Positions 1 to 7,474 of a stretch of DNA of 13,650 nucleotides are shown piece by piece. A model generated the notes under the pieces. That model saw only the letters and a list, made by a program, of their open reading frames with translations. It was not told the DNA's origin and made no database searches. The position numbers and the translations under genes are program-made. Source of the DNA: an uncultured Methylophilus sp. (GTDB lineage Bacteria > Pseudomonadota > Gammaproteobacteria > Burkholderiales > Methylophilaceae); contig CAKZJM010000145.1 in assembly GCA_936943315.1 (NCBI GenBank), forward strand, positions 1-13,650, read 5' to 3'. Position 1 is the stretch's first letter; every line of letters begins with the position of its first letter.

Positions 1-611
1 ATCTCTAATAAAGGGGGCTGCAAATAATCCGTCAAGGTTTGCAGGTTTTCTTGTGGGACTGACATTTGCGGATCAATGCGGTTCGCCACCCAGCCACACA
101 ACGGTATATTACGTTGCTTCAAGGTGTGTGCGGTCAATAGGGCATGGTTAATACAACCCAGACGCATGCCGACCACCAGCAATGCGGGCAGGTTTAAAGC
201 CTGGATCAAATCGGCAATGGTCTGCTCGCCATTCAGCGGCACCAGCAAGCCACCGGCGCCTTCCACAATCACCACATCGGCCATGGTGGCTAATTGCTGG
301 TAGGCCTTGAGAATGACTTGCAACTCAATGTTCACCCCCGCTTGTGCCGCGGCCACATGTGGCGCAATTGCGGGTTCAAAACAATAAGGGTTCACCAGCT
401 CTGGCGGCGCTGACACATTGGAAGCAGCAGTGAGCCGCCTGACGTCTTCATTTTGCCAGCGTCCATCCAGCCACTCGCAACCCGAGGCAACCGGTTTCAT
501 GCCAATCACCGTTAAACCTTGGGCAATGAGCTGTTGCATCAAATGGACGGTGACAGTGGTTTTACCGACACCTGTATCGGTTCCGGTCACAAAAAAATGA
601 CGTGGCAACAT
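1..611 (-). CDS. bioD: Dethiobiotin synthetase BioD (3' end cut by window edge)
   Basis: ATP-dependent dethiobiotin synthetase. It closes the ureido ring of 7,8-diaminopelargonate with CO2 in the cytoplasm, the penultimate step of biotin synthesis. Reading the minus strand from the ATG at 611-609 gives 203 complete codons with no stop before the edge. The family is about 225-230 residues, so roughly 20 are missing. The P-loop GTDTGVGKT is at residues 10-18, the substrate-binding KPVASG at 39-44 and VEGAGGLLVPL at 116-126, followed by RLGCINHALLT. These are all BioD signatures and no key residue is missing. It starts 7 bp after the bioC stop and is the last visible gene of the bio operon. The Shine-Dalgarno is poor (AGCAC-like, AT-rich), so coupling to bioC is likely. 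The identification is secure; only the end is unseen. Confidence 0.95.
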   Translation of the reverse strand, partial: MLPRHFFVTGTDTGVGKTTVTVHLMQQLIAQGLTVIGMKPVASGCEWLDGRWQNEDVRRLTAASNVSAPPELVNPYCFEPAIAPHVAAAQAGVNIELQVILKAYQQLATMADVVIVEGAGGLLVPLNGEQTIADLIQALNLPALLVVGMRLGCINHALLTAHTLKQRNIPLCGWVANRIDPQMSVPQENLQTLTDYLQPPLLE

Positions 612-618
612 GGTTATA

Positions 619-1491
619 TTAAGTGCTTTTATCTTTGCGTGGCATAAACTGTACCGGGCTGGTGCCTGGCGCGGTATAGGGCTGGCTGCTGGTCCAGGCA
701 TGCACAAACACCACTTCATAAGTGGCGGGCAACTTCCCTTCACGCCTGAAGCCTTCATAGCCCTGACGTAACTGTCGCAAGAATCCTTTTCCGCTCAGGC
801 CCTTTGCCCTGCCCGCTGTGGCATTGTGGGCCCCAATGGCTTTAAGGTCTCGCATCACCGATTCCACCGTGTCGTACGTCAGTGTGTAATGCATCACATC
901 CAGCACCGGGGCGCTAAATCCGGCACGCGTTAAGGCATCACCAATATCGTGCATGTCAATAAAACGGCTGACGTGGGTATGCTCATTGCCAGACGCGGCA
1001 CGCAGCTCTTTCAGTGTATCCGGCCCCAGCGTGGCAAACATCAGCAAGCCATTGGGCTTGAGCACACGCCTGAACTCCTGCAACACCGTGTCCATATCAT
1101 TGCACCACTGCACTGCCAGATTAGACCACACCATATCCACACTGGCTGTGGCCAGCGGCATCGCTTCAATATCTGCACAGACAAATGTAGGGGGCTTTTG
1201 CCAGAAACGATACCAAGGGAACAAGGCTTTGCTGCGTGACAACATGCCTTCTGCGATATCGAGGGCAACGCCTTGCGCGTGTTTAAAGTGTTTTAGCAGT
1301 GCGTGCAGGCCATGACCGGTTCCACAGCCCGCATCCAGGATCACACCAGGCTCAAGCTTGACCACATCCAGGCGGCCCAGCATCTCTTCACGTACCTGCT
1401 TTTGCAGAATCGCTGCCGCATCATAGTGTTTGGCCGCACGGTGAAACGACTGCCGCATACGCGACTTGTCGATCTGGTAAACATCCTGCAT
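619..1491 (-). CDS. bioC: Malonyl-ACP O-methyltransferase BioC
   Basis: SAM-dependent methyltransferase of 290 residues. In the known pathway BioC methylates the free carboxyl of malonyl-ACP so that the type II fatty acid synthase can elongate it to pimeloyl-ACP methyl ester. The N-terminal SFHRAAKHYD (15-24) is the typical BioC opening. Motif I, ILDAGCGTG, is at 51-59, an acidic SAM-ribose residue follows in GVALDIAEGM (about 74-83), and there is ADIEAMP at 106-112, SNLAVQWCND at 123-132 and TLGPDTLKEL at 154-163. It is longer than the E. coli protein (251 residues), mainly through a C-terminal tail of about 25 residues ending VQFMPRKDKST. The start ATG directly abuts the bioH stop (TAAATG), with GGAGAG four bases upstream. 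BioC together with BioH marks the Escherichia-type pimelate route. Confidence is high. Confidence 0.95.
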   Translation of the reverse strand: MQDVYQIDKSRMRQSFHRAAKHYDAAAILQKQVREEMLGRLDVVKLEPGVILDAGCGTGHGLHALLKHFKHAQGVALDIAEGMLSRSKALFPWYRFWQKPPTFVCADIEAMPLATASVDMVWSNLAVQWCNDMDTVLQEFRRVLKPNGLLMFATLGPDTLKELRAASGNEHTHVSRFIDMHDIGDALTRAGFSAPVLDVMHYTLTYDTVESVMRDLKAIGAHNATAGRAKGLSGKGFLRQLRQGYEGFRREGKLPATYEVVFVHAWTSSQPYTAPGTSPVQFMPRKDKST

Positions 1492-2271
1492 TTAACTCTC
1501 CGCCGACTCATCGGCCATGAATGCTTCAACGGATGCGCAGAAAGCATCGGCATGTGACAGGAAAGGCGCGTGGGCTGCCCCGGCGATGACACGCAAATGC
1601 GCTTTATGTAAATGCATCGCCAGCCAATGTGCCGCTGATACCGGCGCCAGTGTATCGCGGTCACCATGAATGATCAGTGTGGGTTGAAACAGGCGGCCAA
1701 TCTCTTCACGCAAATCAGTCTGTAACAGGATATCGAGTGCCTGATTGAGACTCTCCTGAGTGGGCGTAGGCTTGGCGCCAAAGGCAAACCGCAGTTTGCG
1801 TACCGTGCTGCGCGCATCCTTGGCATGCATACATTGCAAGGTCAGAAAATTGAGCAAAGTCGCATTGAAGTCTTTGGCAAAACGCTCATTAAACTGCTCA
1901 AAATGGCGCGCTTCGATGCCATGCGGCCAATCCGGCTTACTGACAAAGCTTGGATTGGTGCCCACCAAGATGAGTTTTTCAACGCGGTCCGGCTGGTTAA
2001 GCGCAATCTGTTGCGCCACCAAACCACCCAAAGACCAGCCCAGAATGCTGGACACGCCAGGAATTTCTTCAGACACCGCTTCTGCCAGGCTATGCAAGTG
2101 ATAGGGGTAAACCGGACGGCTCTGGCCCATGCCGGGCAGGTCGACTAAAATCAACCGGTAGTTAGCGGATAGGCGCTTGGTGACGCGCTCCCACACCGCA
2201 CTGTTCATGCCCCAGCCATGCAACAGGACCAGTGGTTTACCTTGGCCCATGATTTCGATAAAACAGCTCAT
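1492..2271 (-). CDS. bioH: Pimeloyl-ACP methyl ester esterase BioH
   Basis: Alpha/beta-hydrolase of 259 residues, close to the E. coli BioH length (256). It hydrolyses pimeloyl-ACP methyl ester to pimeloyl-ACP, ending the elongation begun by BioC. The oxyanion-hole motif LLHGWGMNSAVW is at 16-27. The nucleophile elbow GWSLGG places Ser80, HGDRD places Asp206 and GAAHAPF places His234. The triad spacing matches E. coli Ser82/Asp207/His235. Its start overlaps the bioF stop by four bases (ATGA, 2268-2271) and its stop touches the bioC start. In E. coli bioH lies away from the bio operon, whereas here it sits inside it next to bioC. That supports the functional call over a generic hydrolase. Confidence 0.94.
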   Translation of the reverse strand: MSCFIEIMGQGKPLVLLHGWGMNSAVWERVTKRLSANYRLILVDLPGMGQSRPVYPYHLHSLAEAVSEEIPGVSSILGWSLGGLVAQQIALNQPDRVEKLILVGTNPSFVSKPDWPHGIEARHFEQFNERFAKDFNATLLNFLTLQCMHAKDARSTVRKLRFAFGAKPTPTQESLNQALDILLQTDLREEIGRLFQPTLIIHGDRDTLAPVSAAHWLAMHLHKAHLRVIAGAAHAPFLSHADAFCASVEAFMADESAES

Positions 2272-3452
2272 GCCTGCGCCCCGGCTGGGATGTCACGCTC
2301 CGCAGCATGTAAAGCATTTATAAGCGCACGCACATTCGCTTCGCTATGCGCCGCCGACAAGGAAATGCGCAGGCGTGAAGTCCTCACCGGCACAGTTGGC
2401 GGGCGGATGGCTGGCACAAGAATGCCGCACGTCTGCAAATACTGGCTCAGTGCCAAGGCTTCGTGGTTATCGCCTACTACCAACGGCTGAATGGCGGTAG
2501 ATGACGGCAACAGATGCCAGCGTGTCAGTGACAACTCGCTTTTGAGCAAAGCAATCATGTCAAACAATTGCTTTCTGCGGGCATCTCCGTGCTCAATCTC
2601 ATGTAACGAAGCCAGTAACGCAGCAGATAACGGTGGCGGTGCCGGAGTGGTGTAAATATAGCTATTGGCATGCTGGATCAGGTACTCAATGACGACCTTC
2701 TCACCCGCGACAAACGCGCCAGCGACACCGGCAGCCTTGCCTAGCGTGCCCATCATGATCAGCCGTGGCGATTCCAGGCCCAGATGCCTGAGCGAGCCAC
2801 GGCCTTGTGGACCGAGCACGCCAAACCCATGGGCGTCGTCCACATACAAATAAGCGTCATAGCGTTCGCACAGGGCCAGGTATTCTGCCAGCGGTGCCAG
2901 GTCGCCATCCATACTGAACACCCCGTCGGCGGCAATCAGTTTATGGCGGGCCGTGCTGGTTTGCAGTAATTTCTCCAGCGCCGCGACATCGTTATGCGGA
3001 AAACGGTGATGGGTCGCACGCGACAGGAAAGCGCCGTCATTCAGGCAGGCGTGGTTCAGTTTGTCTGAAAACACAGCATCCTCACGGCCCATCAAGGCAC
3101 TGATCACACCAATATTGGCCATGTATCCGGTCGAAAATAGCAAGGCGGCCGGTTTGCCCACAAATGCGGCCAGCGCCTGCTCTAGCTGGTCGTGGTAACG
3201 GTGGTGGCCAGTAATCAGGTTAGAGGCACCACTGCCCACGCCCGCTTCTGCGGCGGCCTGCTGCAAGGCCGTCACCAGCGCAGCATCATTGGCCAGGCCG
3301 AGGTAGTCATTACTGCAAAAAGACAGAAACGGCTGACCATTGGCCGTGATGTGCTCGGCTTGAGGGGAATCCAGCAAACGACGCTGGCGCATCAGGCCCA
3401 GCGTTTGCCGTTTTTCCAGATCAGCCTGTAGGGACTCCAGCAGATTGCTCAT
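2268..3452 (-). CDS. bioF: 8-amino-7-oxononanoate synthase BioF
   Basis: PLP-dependent alpha-oxoamine synthase of 394 residues. It condenses pimeloyl-ACP (or CoA) with L-alanine to give 8-amino-7-oxononanoate (KAPA). Motifs: FCSNDYLGLA (45-54), GSGASNLITGHHRYHDQLE (73-91), LNHACLND with the stacking His134, VDDAHGFGVLGPQGRG with Asp205 and His208, and GTLGKAAGVAGAF with the PLP-binding Lys239. The C-terminal PPTVPVRTSRLRISLSAAH (351-369) is characteristic of BioF as opposed to KBL or ALAS. The start codon shares one base with the bioB stop (TAATG) and the stop overlaps bioH by four bases. The upstream SD is weak (GAAGA), consistent with re-initiation after bioB. Full length, no anomaly. Confidence 0.96.
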   Translation of the reverse strand: MSNLLESLQADLEKRQTLGLMRQRRLLDSPQAEHITANGQPFLSFCSNDYLGLANDAALVTALQQAAAEAGVGSGASNLITGHHRYHDQLEQALAAFVGKPAALLFSTGYMANIGVISALMGREDAVFSDKLNHACLNDGAFLSRATHHRFPHNDVAALEKLLQTSTARHKLIAADGVFSMDGDLAPLAEYLALCERYDAYLYVDDAHGFGVLGPQGRGSLRHLGLESPRLIMMGTLGKAAGVAGAFVAGEKVVIEYLIQHANSYIYTTPAPPPLSAALLASLHEIEHGDARRKQLFDMIALLKSELSLTRWHLLPSSTAIQPLVVGDNHEALALSQYLQTCGILVPAIRPPTVPVRTSRLRISLSAAHSEANVRALINALHAAERDIPAGAQA

Positions 3453-4480
3453 TAAATTTTCTTCAAGCCCAGTTTGTTAAACAAAGCATTATCTGCTTCA
3501 ACTTCTGGGTTGCCTGTCGTCAACAATTTTTCACCGTAGAAAATACTGTTGGCCCCGGCATGGAAGCACAAGGTCTGTACGGCTTCGCCCATGCTCTGGC
3601 GGCCTGCAGACAAGCGGACAAAGCTGGTTGGCATGGTGATACGCGCAATGGCGATGGTACGCACAAATTCCAGTGGATCCAGCGCATCTGTACCATGCAG
3701 AGGTGTGCCTTCTACCTGGGTCAGCAAGTTAATGGGCACGCTTTCCGGGGGTTGCTCCATATTGGCCAATTGTGCAATCAGGCCTGCGCGTTGCGCACGG
3801 CTCTCGCCCATGCCAATAATGCCGCCGCAGCAGACATTGATATCCACACTGCGCACGCGGTCCAGCGTGTCCAGGCGGTCCTGGTAAGTACGTGTGGTGA
3901 TCACATCGCCATAAAACTCAGGCGCCGTGTCCAGATTGTGGTTGTAATAATCCAGCCCGGCTTCTTTCAATTGCTCAGCCTGACCGTCTTTGAGCATGCC
4001 CAGGGTGGCACAAGTTTGCAGACCCATGGCTTTGACTTCAGAAATCATCTTGAGCACAGGCTCAAGATCGCGCTGTTTGGGGCCACGCCAGGCAGCGCCC
4101 ATGCAGAAGCGGCTGGCACCGCTCTCTTTGGCGGCTTTGGCCGCTGCCAGTACCTCGTCTAGCTGCATCAGCGGCTCGTTCTCAACATCGGTATGATAGC
4201 GTGCCGCTTGCGGGCAATAGCCGCAGTCTTCAGAGCAGCCACCGGTTTTAATCGAGAGCAAGGTGCTCACTTGCACGGCATTGGGGTCGAAGTGTTCGCG
4301 GTGCACGGCTTGGGCCTTGTGCAACAAGTCATTGAACGGCAATTCAAACAATGCCATGATCTCTTCTACGCGCCAGCGCTCAATCGTTGGGTGACAACTG
4401 TTTGAAGGCTTTAACCCATCCAGGTTAATGACTGAGGTTTGCATTTCGCTGCCACACCCGGCAGAAGTTTGTTGTTCCAT
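3452..4480 (-). CDS. bioB: Biotin synthase BioB
   Basis: Radical SAM enzyme that inserts sulfur into dethiobiotin in the last step of the pathway. Numbering from the ATG at 4480 (342 residues): the radical-SAM cluster motif CSEDCGYC gives Cys82/86/89. The second [2Fe-2S] cluster ligands are Cys126 (FCMGAAW), Cys157 (TCATLG), Cys217 (NVCCGG) and Arg289 (VRLSAGR). These have the same relative spacing as E. coli Cys53/57/60, 97, 128, 188 and Arg260. YYNHNLDT and PINLLTQVEGTPL are also present. Compared with E. coli there is an extra N-terminal stretch of about 30 residues, and the C-terminal tail is about 25 residues shorter, ending KLGLKKI. Start choice is uncertain: an in-frame GTG lies at 4489 and another ATG at 4444, and none has a strong SD. 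First gene of the operon, behind the promoter at 4518-4546. Confidence 0.96.
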   Translation of the reverse strand: MEQQTSAGCGSEMQTSVINLDGLKPSNSCHPTIERWRVEEIMALFELPFNDLLHKAQAVHREHFDPNAVQVSTLLSIKTGGCSEDCGYCPQAARYHTDVENEPLMQLDEVLAAAKAAKESGASRFCMGAAWRGPKQRDLEPVLKMISEVKAMGLQTCATLGMLKDGQAEQLKEAGLDYYNHNLDTAPEFYGDVITTRTYQDRLDTLDRVRSVDINVCCGGIIGMGESRAQRAGLIAQLANMEQPPESVPINLLTQVEGTPLHGTDALDPLEFVRTIAIARITMPTSFVRLSAGRQSMGEAVQTLCFHAGANSIFYGEKLLTTGNPEVEADNALFNKLGLKKI

Positions 4481-4517
4481 AAACACCACACCATAAAATA
4501 GAGAATTAACCGACCGA

Positions 4518-4546
4518 ATTATATGTTGTTTAAAAACCTACGTGAA
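4518..4546 (-). promoter_or_regulatory. Sigma70-type promoter of the bio operon
   Basis: On the minus strand TTCACG (4546-4541) is separated by 17 bp from TATAAT (4523-4518). The -10 box is perfect and the -35 box matches 4 of 6 consensus bases. Predicted transcription start is near 4511, giving a leader of about 30 nt before the bioB ATG at 4480. The -35 box overlaps the GTG start codon of the divergent comF (4542-4544), so the two genes share a very short control region. No convincing BirA-type operator with TTGTAAACC arms is visible. Consensus matching only. Confidence 0.65.
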
Positions 4547-5306
4547 AAATTTTTACAACAGATTAAAATTTAATCAATCATTCGCTTATCACAAGCTACA
4601 ACAATGGTTGAACGCCACCCTGCCTTGCGCCTTGTGTGACGCACCCGCCATCGCAGGCCAAAACCATGACGACATTCTTTTGTGCACACACTGTGTAGCG
4701 TTATTGCCCTGGTATACCACCGCGCGTTGCCCGCAATGTGCATTGCCCAATCTCTCTGGCACCCTTTGCGGTATTTGCCTGCAACACACACCTGCCTTTG
4801 ACCGCACCATCAGCATGTTTCGTTACGCCTACCCTCTGGACCGCTTATTACACCAGTTCAAATATCATCAGCAACTGGCGTGGGGTGCGCTACTGGCAAA
4901 TGCGCTGCTCAAGCAACTGCCTGATTTGCCAGTGACCGAACGGCCAGATGTACTCATCGCCATGCCCATGCATGTCAACCGTATTAAACAACGCGGATTT
5001 AACCATGCCTTGGAGCTGGCAAAAATGCTCCATCAAGCATGGGACATTCCGCTAGAGATAGAGGGGTGCATGCGTGTGATTGATACGCCGATGCAAGCTG
5101 GCATGGACATGAAAACAAGGACACGCAATCTGCGCGGTGCATTTAAATCCCAGCCATCCTGGCAAGGTAAACATGTGATGGTCGTAGATGACGTGATGAC
5201 GACTGGCGCCAGCATGCACGCCGTGGCCAAAGTGTTAAAGCAGGCGGGGGCCGCAAAAGTGACCGCACTGGTGTTAGCGCGTACCTTGAAAAATGAAGAA
5301 GGATAA
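4542..5306 (+). CDS. comF: ComF family protein (zinc finger plus phosphoribosyltransferase fold)
   Basis: 254-residue ComF/GntX family protein. ComF is needed for DNA uptake and transformation in naturally competent bacteria; its biochemical activity is not firmly settled. Four Cys-x2-Cys pairs form the N-terminal zinc-binding part: CALC (29-32), CTHC (48-51), CPQC (63-66) and CGIC (76-79). The C-terminal half carries RIKQRGFNHALELAK (147-161), RTRNLRGAF (193-201) and the PRPP-loop VMVVDDVMTTGAS (212-224). The start is GTG with no clear SD, and the first 16 codons are AT-rich and overlap the bio promoter. A downstream TTG at 4608, just before the first Cys pair, is an alternative. It diverges from bioB and converges on mshN. 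Family is certain; a role in competence here is inferred from the family only. Confidence 0.9.
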   Translation: MKNFYNRLKFNQSFAYHKLQQWLNATLPCALCDAPAIAGQNHDDILLCTHCVALLPWYTTARCPQCALPNLSGTLCGICLQHTPAFDRTISMFRYAYPLDRLLHQFKYHQQLAWGALLANALLKQLPDLPVTERPDVLIAMPMHVNRIKQRGFNHALELAKMLHQAWDIPLEIEGCMRVIDTPMQAGMDMKTRTRNLRGAFKSQPSWQGKHVMVVDDVMTTGASMHAVAKVLKQAGAAKVTALVLARTLKNEEG

Positions 5307-5333
5307 CTGGCGACTGTGCGCCAAACGGCACCC

Positions 5334-6548
5334 TTACTCGTTACGGGTGGGCACAGCACCACCTAATTGCCGAATGCGCTGGCTGACAAACTCAGACAAA
5401 CGCTCGCTCAGCGGCAATTGATAGGCCTGTTGCAATTGCTGCAAGGCTTGATTGGACTGGCCTGCCGCCTGTAATGAAATGGCATAGGCAATCATCCACT
5501 GCGCACGCCCTGGCTGCAACACCGTGGCACGCTCAAAGTGCGGCAAGGCGGCTGCATGTTGTGACGTTTGCTGGTAGGCCATGGCCAACATCCATTGCGA
5601 CTCGGCATCCTGAATCAACACGTTAGCCACCGGTTTTAATGTTTGCAACACGGCGTCAGGCTGCGCATGTGCCAGCTGCCATTTAGCCAGCGATTTGGCC
5701 AAGCCAATCTGGCTTGGGTACTGTTTGATGCCCGCTTGCAATACCGCCACCGCTTCGGGCTCCTGCTTAGATTCAAACAAATAGCTGGCGAGTAATTGCC
5801 GGGCATCTTCAGACTGCGGGTAAGTGTTCAGCGCCTGACGTAAGGTTACCAATGCTTCATTCAGACGCCCTTTTTGCTCGTGATCCACCGCACGCTGAAT
5901 CAATATATTTACTTCCTGCTCAGGGCGTACCTGCTTATTGACCACGCCTCTAGGGCCGGACTCTTCTTCGCGCGCTTTCCCCGGTTTCACGGCATTGGCC
6001 GCCTCCAGCGGAGGTTCTATGACTGACACTACCGCACCTGCCGCTTCATTCGCCTTAGGGTCAGCAGGCTGGATAGTAAACTCGCCTTCAACTTGCGGGG
6101 CAGCCACCTTTTTCACGGGAACAGGCGCCATGGCTGAAGCAGGCTTATTCACTGACGTGGCTGCACTCGCCTGGTCAGTATGCCAGGCACTGAATAATGA
6201 CTTAGTTAATTGTGGTGGCTCCCAGGCTGCCGCAGCAACGGCAGGTGGGGCTTTGGGCTGAGCGGCCATTGGCTGAGTATTCGCCACAGGGCTGACAGGC
6301 GTCGCCACCGGCGTGGGCGTTAACTTCGCCATGAGCAACGGCCAATTCATAAACAAGGTTGCCAAGAGCGCCAGCAACACCCCGCCAAAAAACAATTTTT
6401 TAATCCAAACGCCTAACCCTGAAGATGAACCCTGATGGGACAACACCGGTTTAACCTGTGTGCCCCAGCCAGCATCAGATTTGCCGTCAAGCGCTGCATT
6501 GCCCTGACGGGCCTCAACGTTTTGCAATACCTGATTAATTAAACTCAA
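5334..6548 (-). CDS. mshN: MSHA biogenesis TPR protein MshN
   Basis: 404-residue inner-membrane protein of the MSHA pilus assembly apparatus. The N-terminus MSLINQVLQNVEARQ is the typical MshN opening. A basic patch and one membrane segment follow at about 49-73 (IKKLFFGGVLLALLATLF core), placing the rest in the periplasm. Residues 75-200 are Pro/Ala-rich and low-complexity. Residues 211-390 form tetratricopeptide-like helical pairs such as KGRLNEALVTLRQALNTYP and QHAAALPHFERATVLQPG. The start is TTG at 6548-6546, chosen because the conserved N-terminus begins there and CTGGAG lies six bases upstream. It is the last gene of the operon, 27 bp after mshM, with comF arriving from the other side. 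Its molecular role is poorly defined in the family; TPRs suggest scaffolding. mshE normally follows but is absent here. Confidence 0.88.
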   Translation of the reverse strand: MSLINQVLQNVEARQGNAALDGKSDAGWGTQVKPVLSHQGSSSGLGVWIKKLFFGGVLLALLATLFMNWPLLMAKLTPTPVATPVSPVANTQPMAAQPKAPPAVAAAAWEPPQLTKSLFSAWHTDQASAATSVNKPASAMAPVPVKKVAAPQVEGEFTIQPADPKANEAAGAVVSVIEPPLEAANAVKPGKAREEESGPRGVVNKQVRPEQEVNILIQRAVDHEQKGRLNEALVTLRQALNTYPQSEDARQLLASYLFESKQEPEAVAVLQAGIKQYPSQIGLAKSLAKWQLAHAQPDAVLQTLKPVANVLIQDAESQWMLAMAYQQTSQHAAALPHFERATVLQPGRAQWMIAYAISLQAAGQSNQALQQLQQAYQLPLSERLSEFVSQRIRQLGGAVPTRNE

Positions 6549-6554
6549 GGCGAT

Positions 6555-6560
6555 CTCCAG
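6555..6560 (-). promoter_or_regulatory. Ribosome binding site fixing the mshN TTG start
   Basis: On the minus strand CTGGAG ends six bases before TTG (6548-6546). The conserved MshN N-terminus MSLINQ begins exactly at that TTG, and no ATG or GTG in frame would preserve it. This supports a rare TTG start. Confidence 0.7.
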
Positions 6561-6575
6561 GATGAATAAGCAATA

Positions 6576-7466
6576 TTAATGACCAAGGCCAGCCAGCGCC
6601 GTATGTAACGTCAACCACCATTTAAAGCCATGACCCAGCCAGGCATGCTGCGCCTTGACACTGGCTTGTGTATCTAAAATAGCCGCTTTGACATCCTCTG
6701 CTGAGACGCCCTGCTGGCCGCGGCCATAAGCTGACAACAACGATTTATGCGCCAGGATATTTAACAAGCGGGGAATGCCGTTGGCATAACGGTATAGCAG
6801 GCGCATGCTGGCAGGATTAAAAATCATACCGCCCTGATACCCGGCGACATGCATGCGATGATTCAGGTAAAAGCCCAGCTCAGCCCACTGCAAGCCCTTG
6901 AGGTGATATTCAAACCCAATACGCTGCCTTAACTGGCGGATGGAGGGGTGGTTAATACGTTCTTCAAGCTCAGGCTGGCCAAAAATCACCACCTGTATCA
7001 GCTTGCGCTTTTCAGTTTCGAGATTACTTAACAAGCGCAAGGCTTCCAGGGTTTCCAGCGGCATGGCTTGCACCTCATCGAGGCACACCACCACATGCTG
7101 CCCTTCCTGCGCAAACATGAGCAATTTACGATTCAGCGCGTCTATCATGTCATGGTGGGTGAAATCCGGCTTGAACGCTACGCCAAACTCGGTAGCCAGC
7201 GTCAACAGCAAGGCATTCGGATCGAGATAGGGGTTAGGAATAAAAGCCACCTTGCAATTGGGGGCCAGCGCTTTGAGCAAACGGCGGCACAGCAGGGTTT
7301 TACCGGTGCCCACTTCACCGGTAATTTTCACAAACCCCTCACCAGACTGGATGGCGATCAACAGCGTATTGAGTGCCTCCTGCAGGCTACGCGTTGCATA
7401 ATAAAAACTGGTATCCGGCGTGATGGTAAACGGATATTCCTTCAAACCAAAATGTTGCAGGTACAT
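6576..7466 (-). CDS. mshM: MshM, ExeA/GspA-like AAA ATPase
   Basis: 296-residue P-loop ATPase of the ExeA/GspA/MshM family. The N-terminus MYLQHFGLKEYPFTITPD is the family signature. Walker A GEVGTGKT is at 50-57, Walker B VVVCLDEVQAM at about 125-135 (Asp130, Glu131), a sensor-like VIFGQPELEERI at 160-171 and an arginine-rich IRQLRQRI at 176-183. There is no long periplasmic peptidoglycan-binding extension as in GspA; the C-terminus ends soon after the AAA lid with a hydrophobic WWLTLHTALAGL. ExeA helps assemble the type II secretin, so MshM probably aids MshL assembly (inference). The start ATG lies 8 bp after the mshL stop, with AGGA six bases upstream overlapping that stop, so the pair is probably coupled. 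Confidence 0.9.
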   Translation of the reverse strand: MYLQHFGLKEYPFTITPDTSFYYATRSLQEALNTLLIAIQSGEGFVKITGEVGTGKTLLCRRLLKALAPNCKVAFIPNPYLDPNALLLTLATEFGVAFKPDFTHHDMIDALNRKLLMFAQEGQHVVVCLDEVQAMPLETLEALRLLSNLETEKRKLIQVVIFGQPELEERINHPSIRQLRQRIGFEYHLKGLQWAELGFYLNHRMHVAGYQGGMIFNPASMRLLYRYANGIPRLLNILAHKSLLSAYGRGQQGVSAEDVKAAILDTQASVKAQHAWLGHGFKWWLTLHTALAGLGH

Positions 7467-7474
7467 TCCATATC

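Noticed and set aside
949..1315. Long plus-strand open frames opposite bioC (96 and 120 codons), and similar ones opposite bioH, bioB, mshM and mshL
   Set aside because: They lie antisense to genes with clear family motifs, show no recognisable domains and arise from the codon bias of the real genes.
4487..4489. GTG at 4489 as the bioB start
   Set aside because: It adds only three residues, has no SD, and an ATG follows directly at 4480; kept as an alternative only.
4490..4541. BirA-type biotin operator between bioB and comF
   Set aside because: Only partial TTAAC / GTTTAA symmetry is visible (around 4506-4533); the arms do not match the known operator well enough.
5308..5323. Bidirectional intrinsic terminator between comF and mshN
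   Set aside because: The stem is only 5 bp with no T-run on either side; too weak to list as a terminator.
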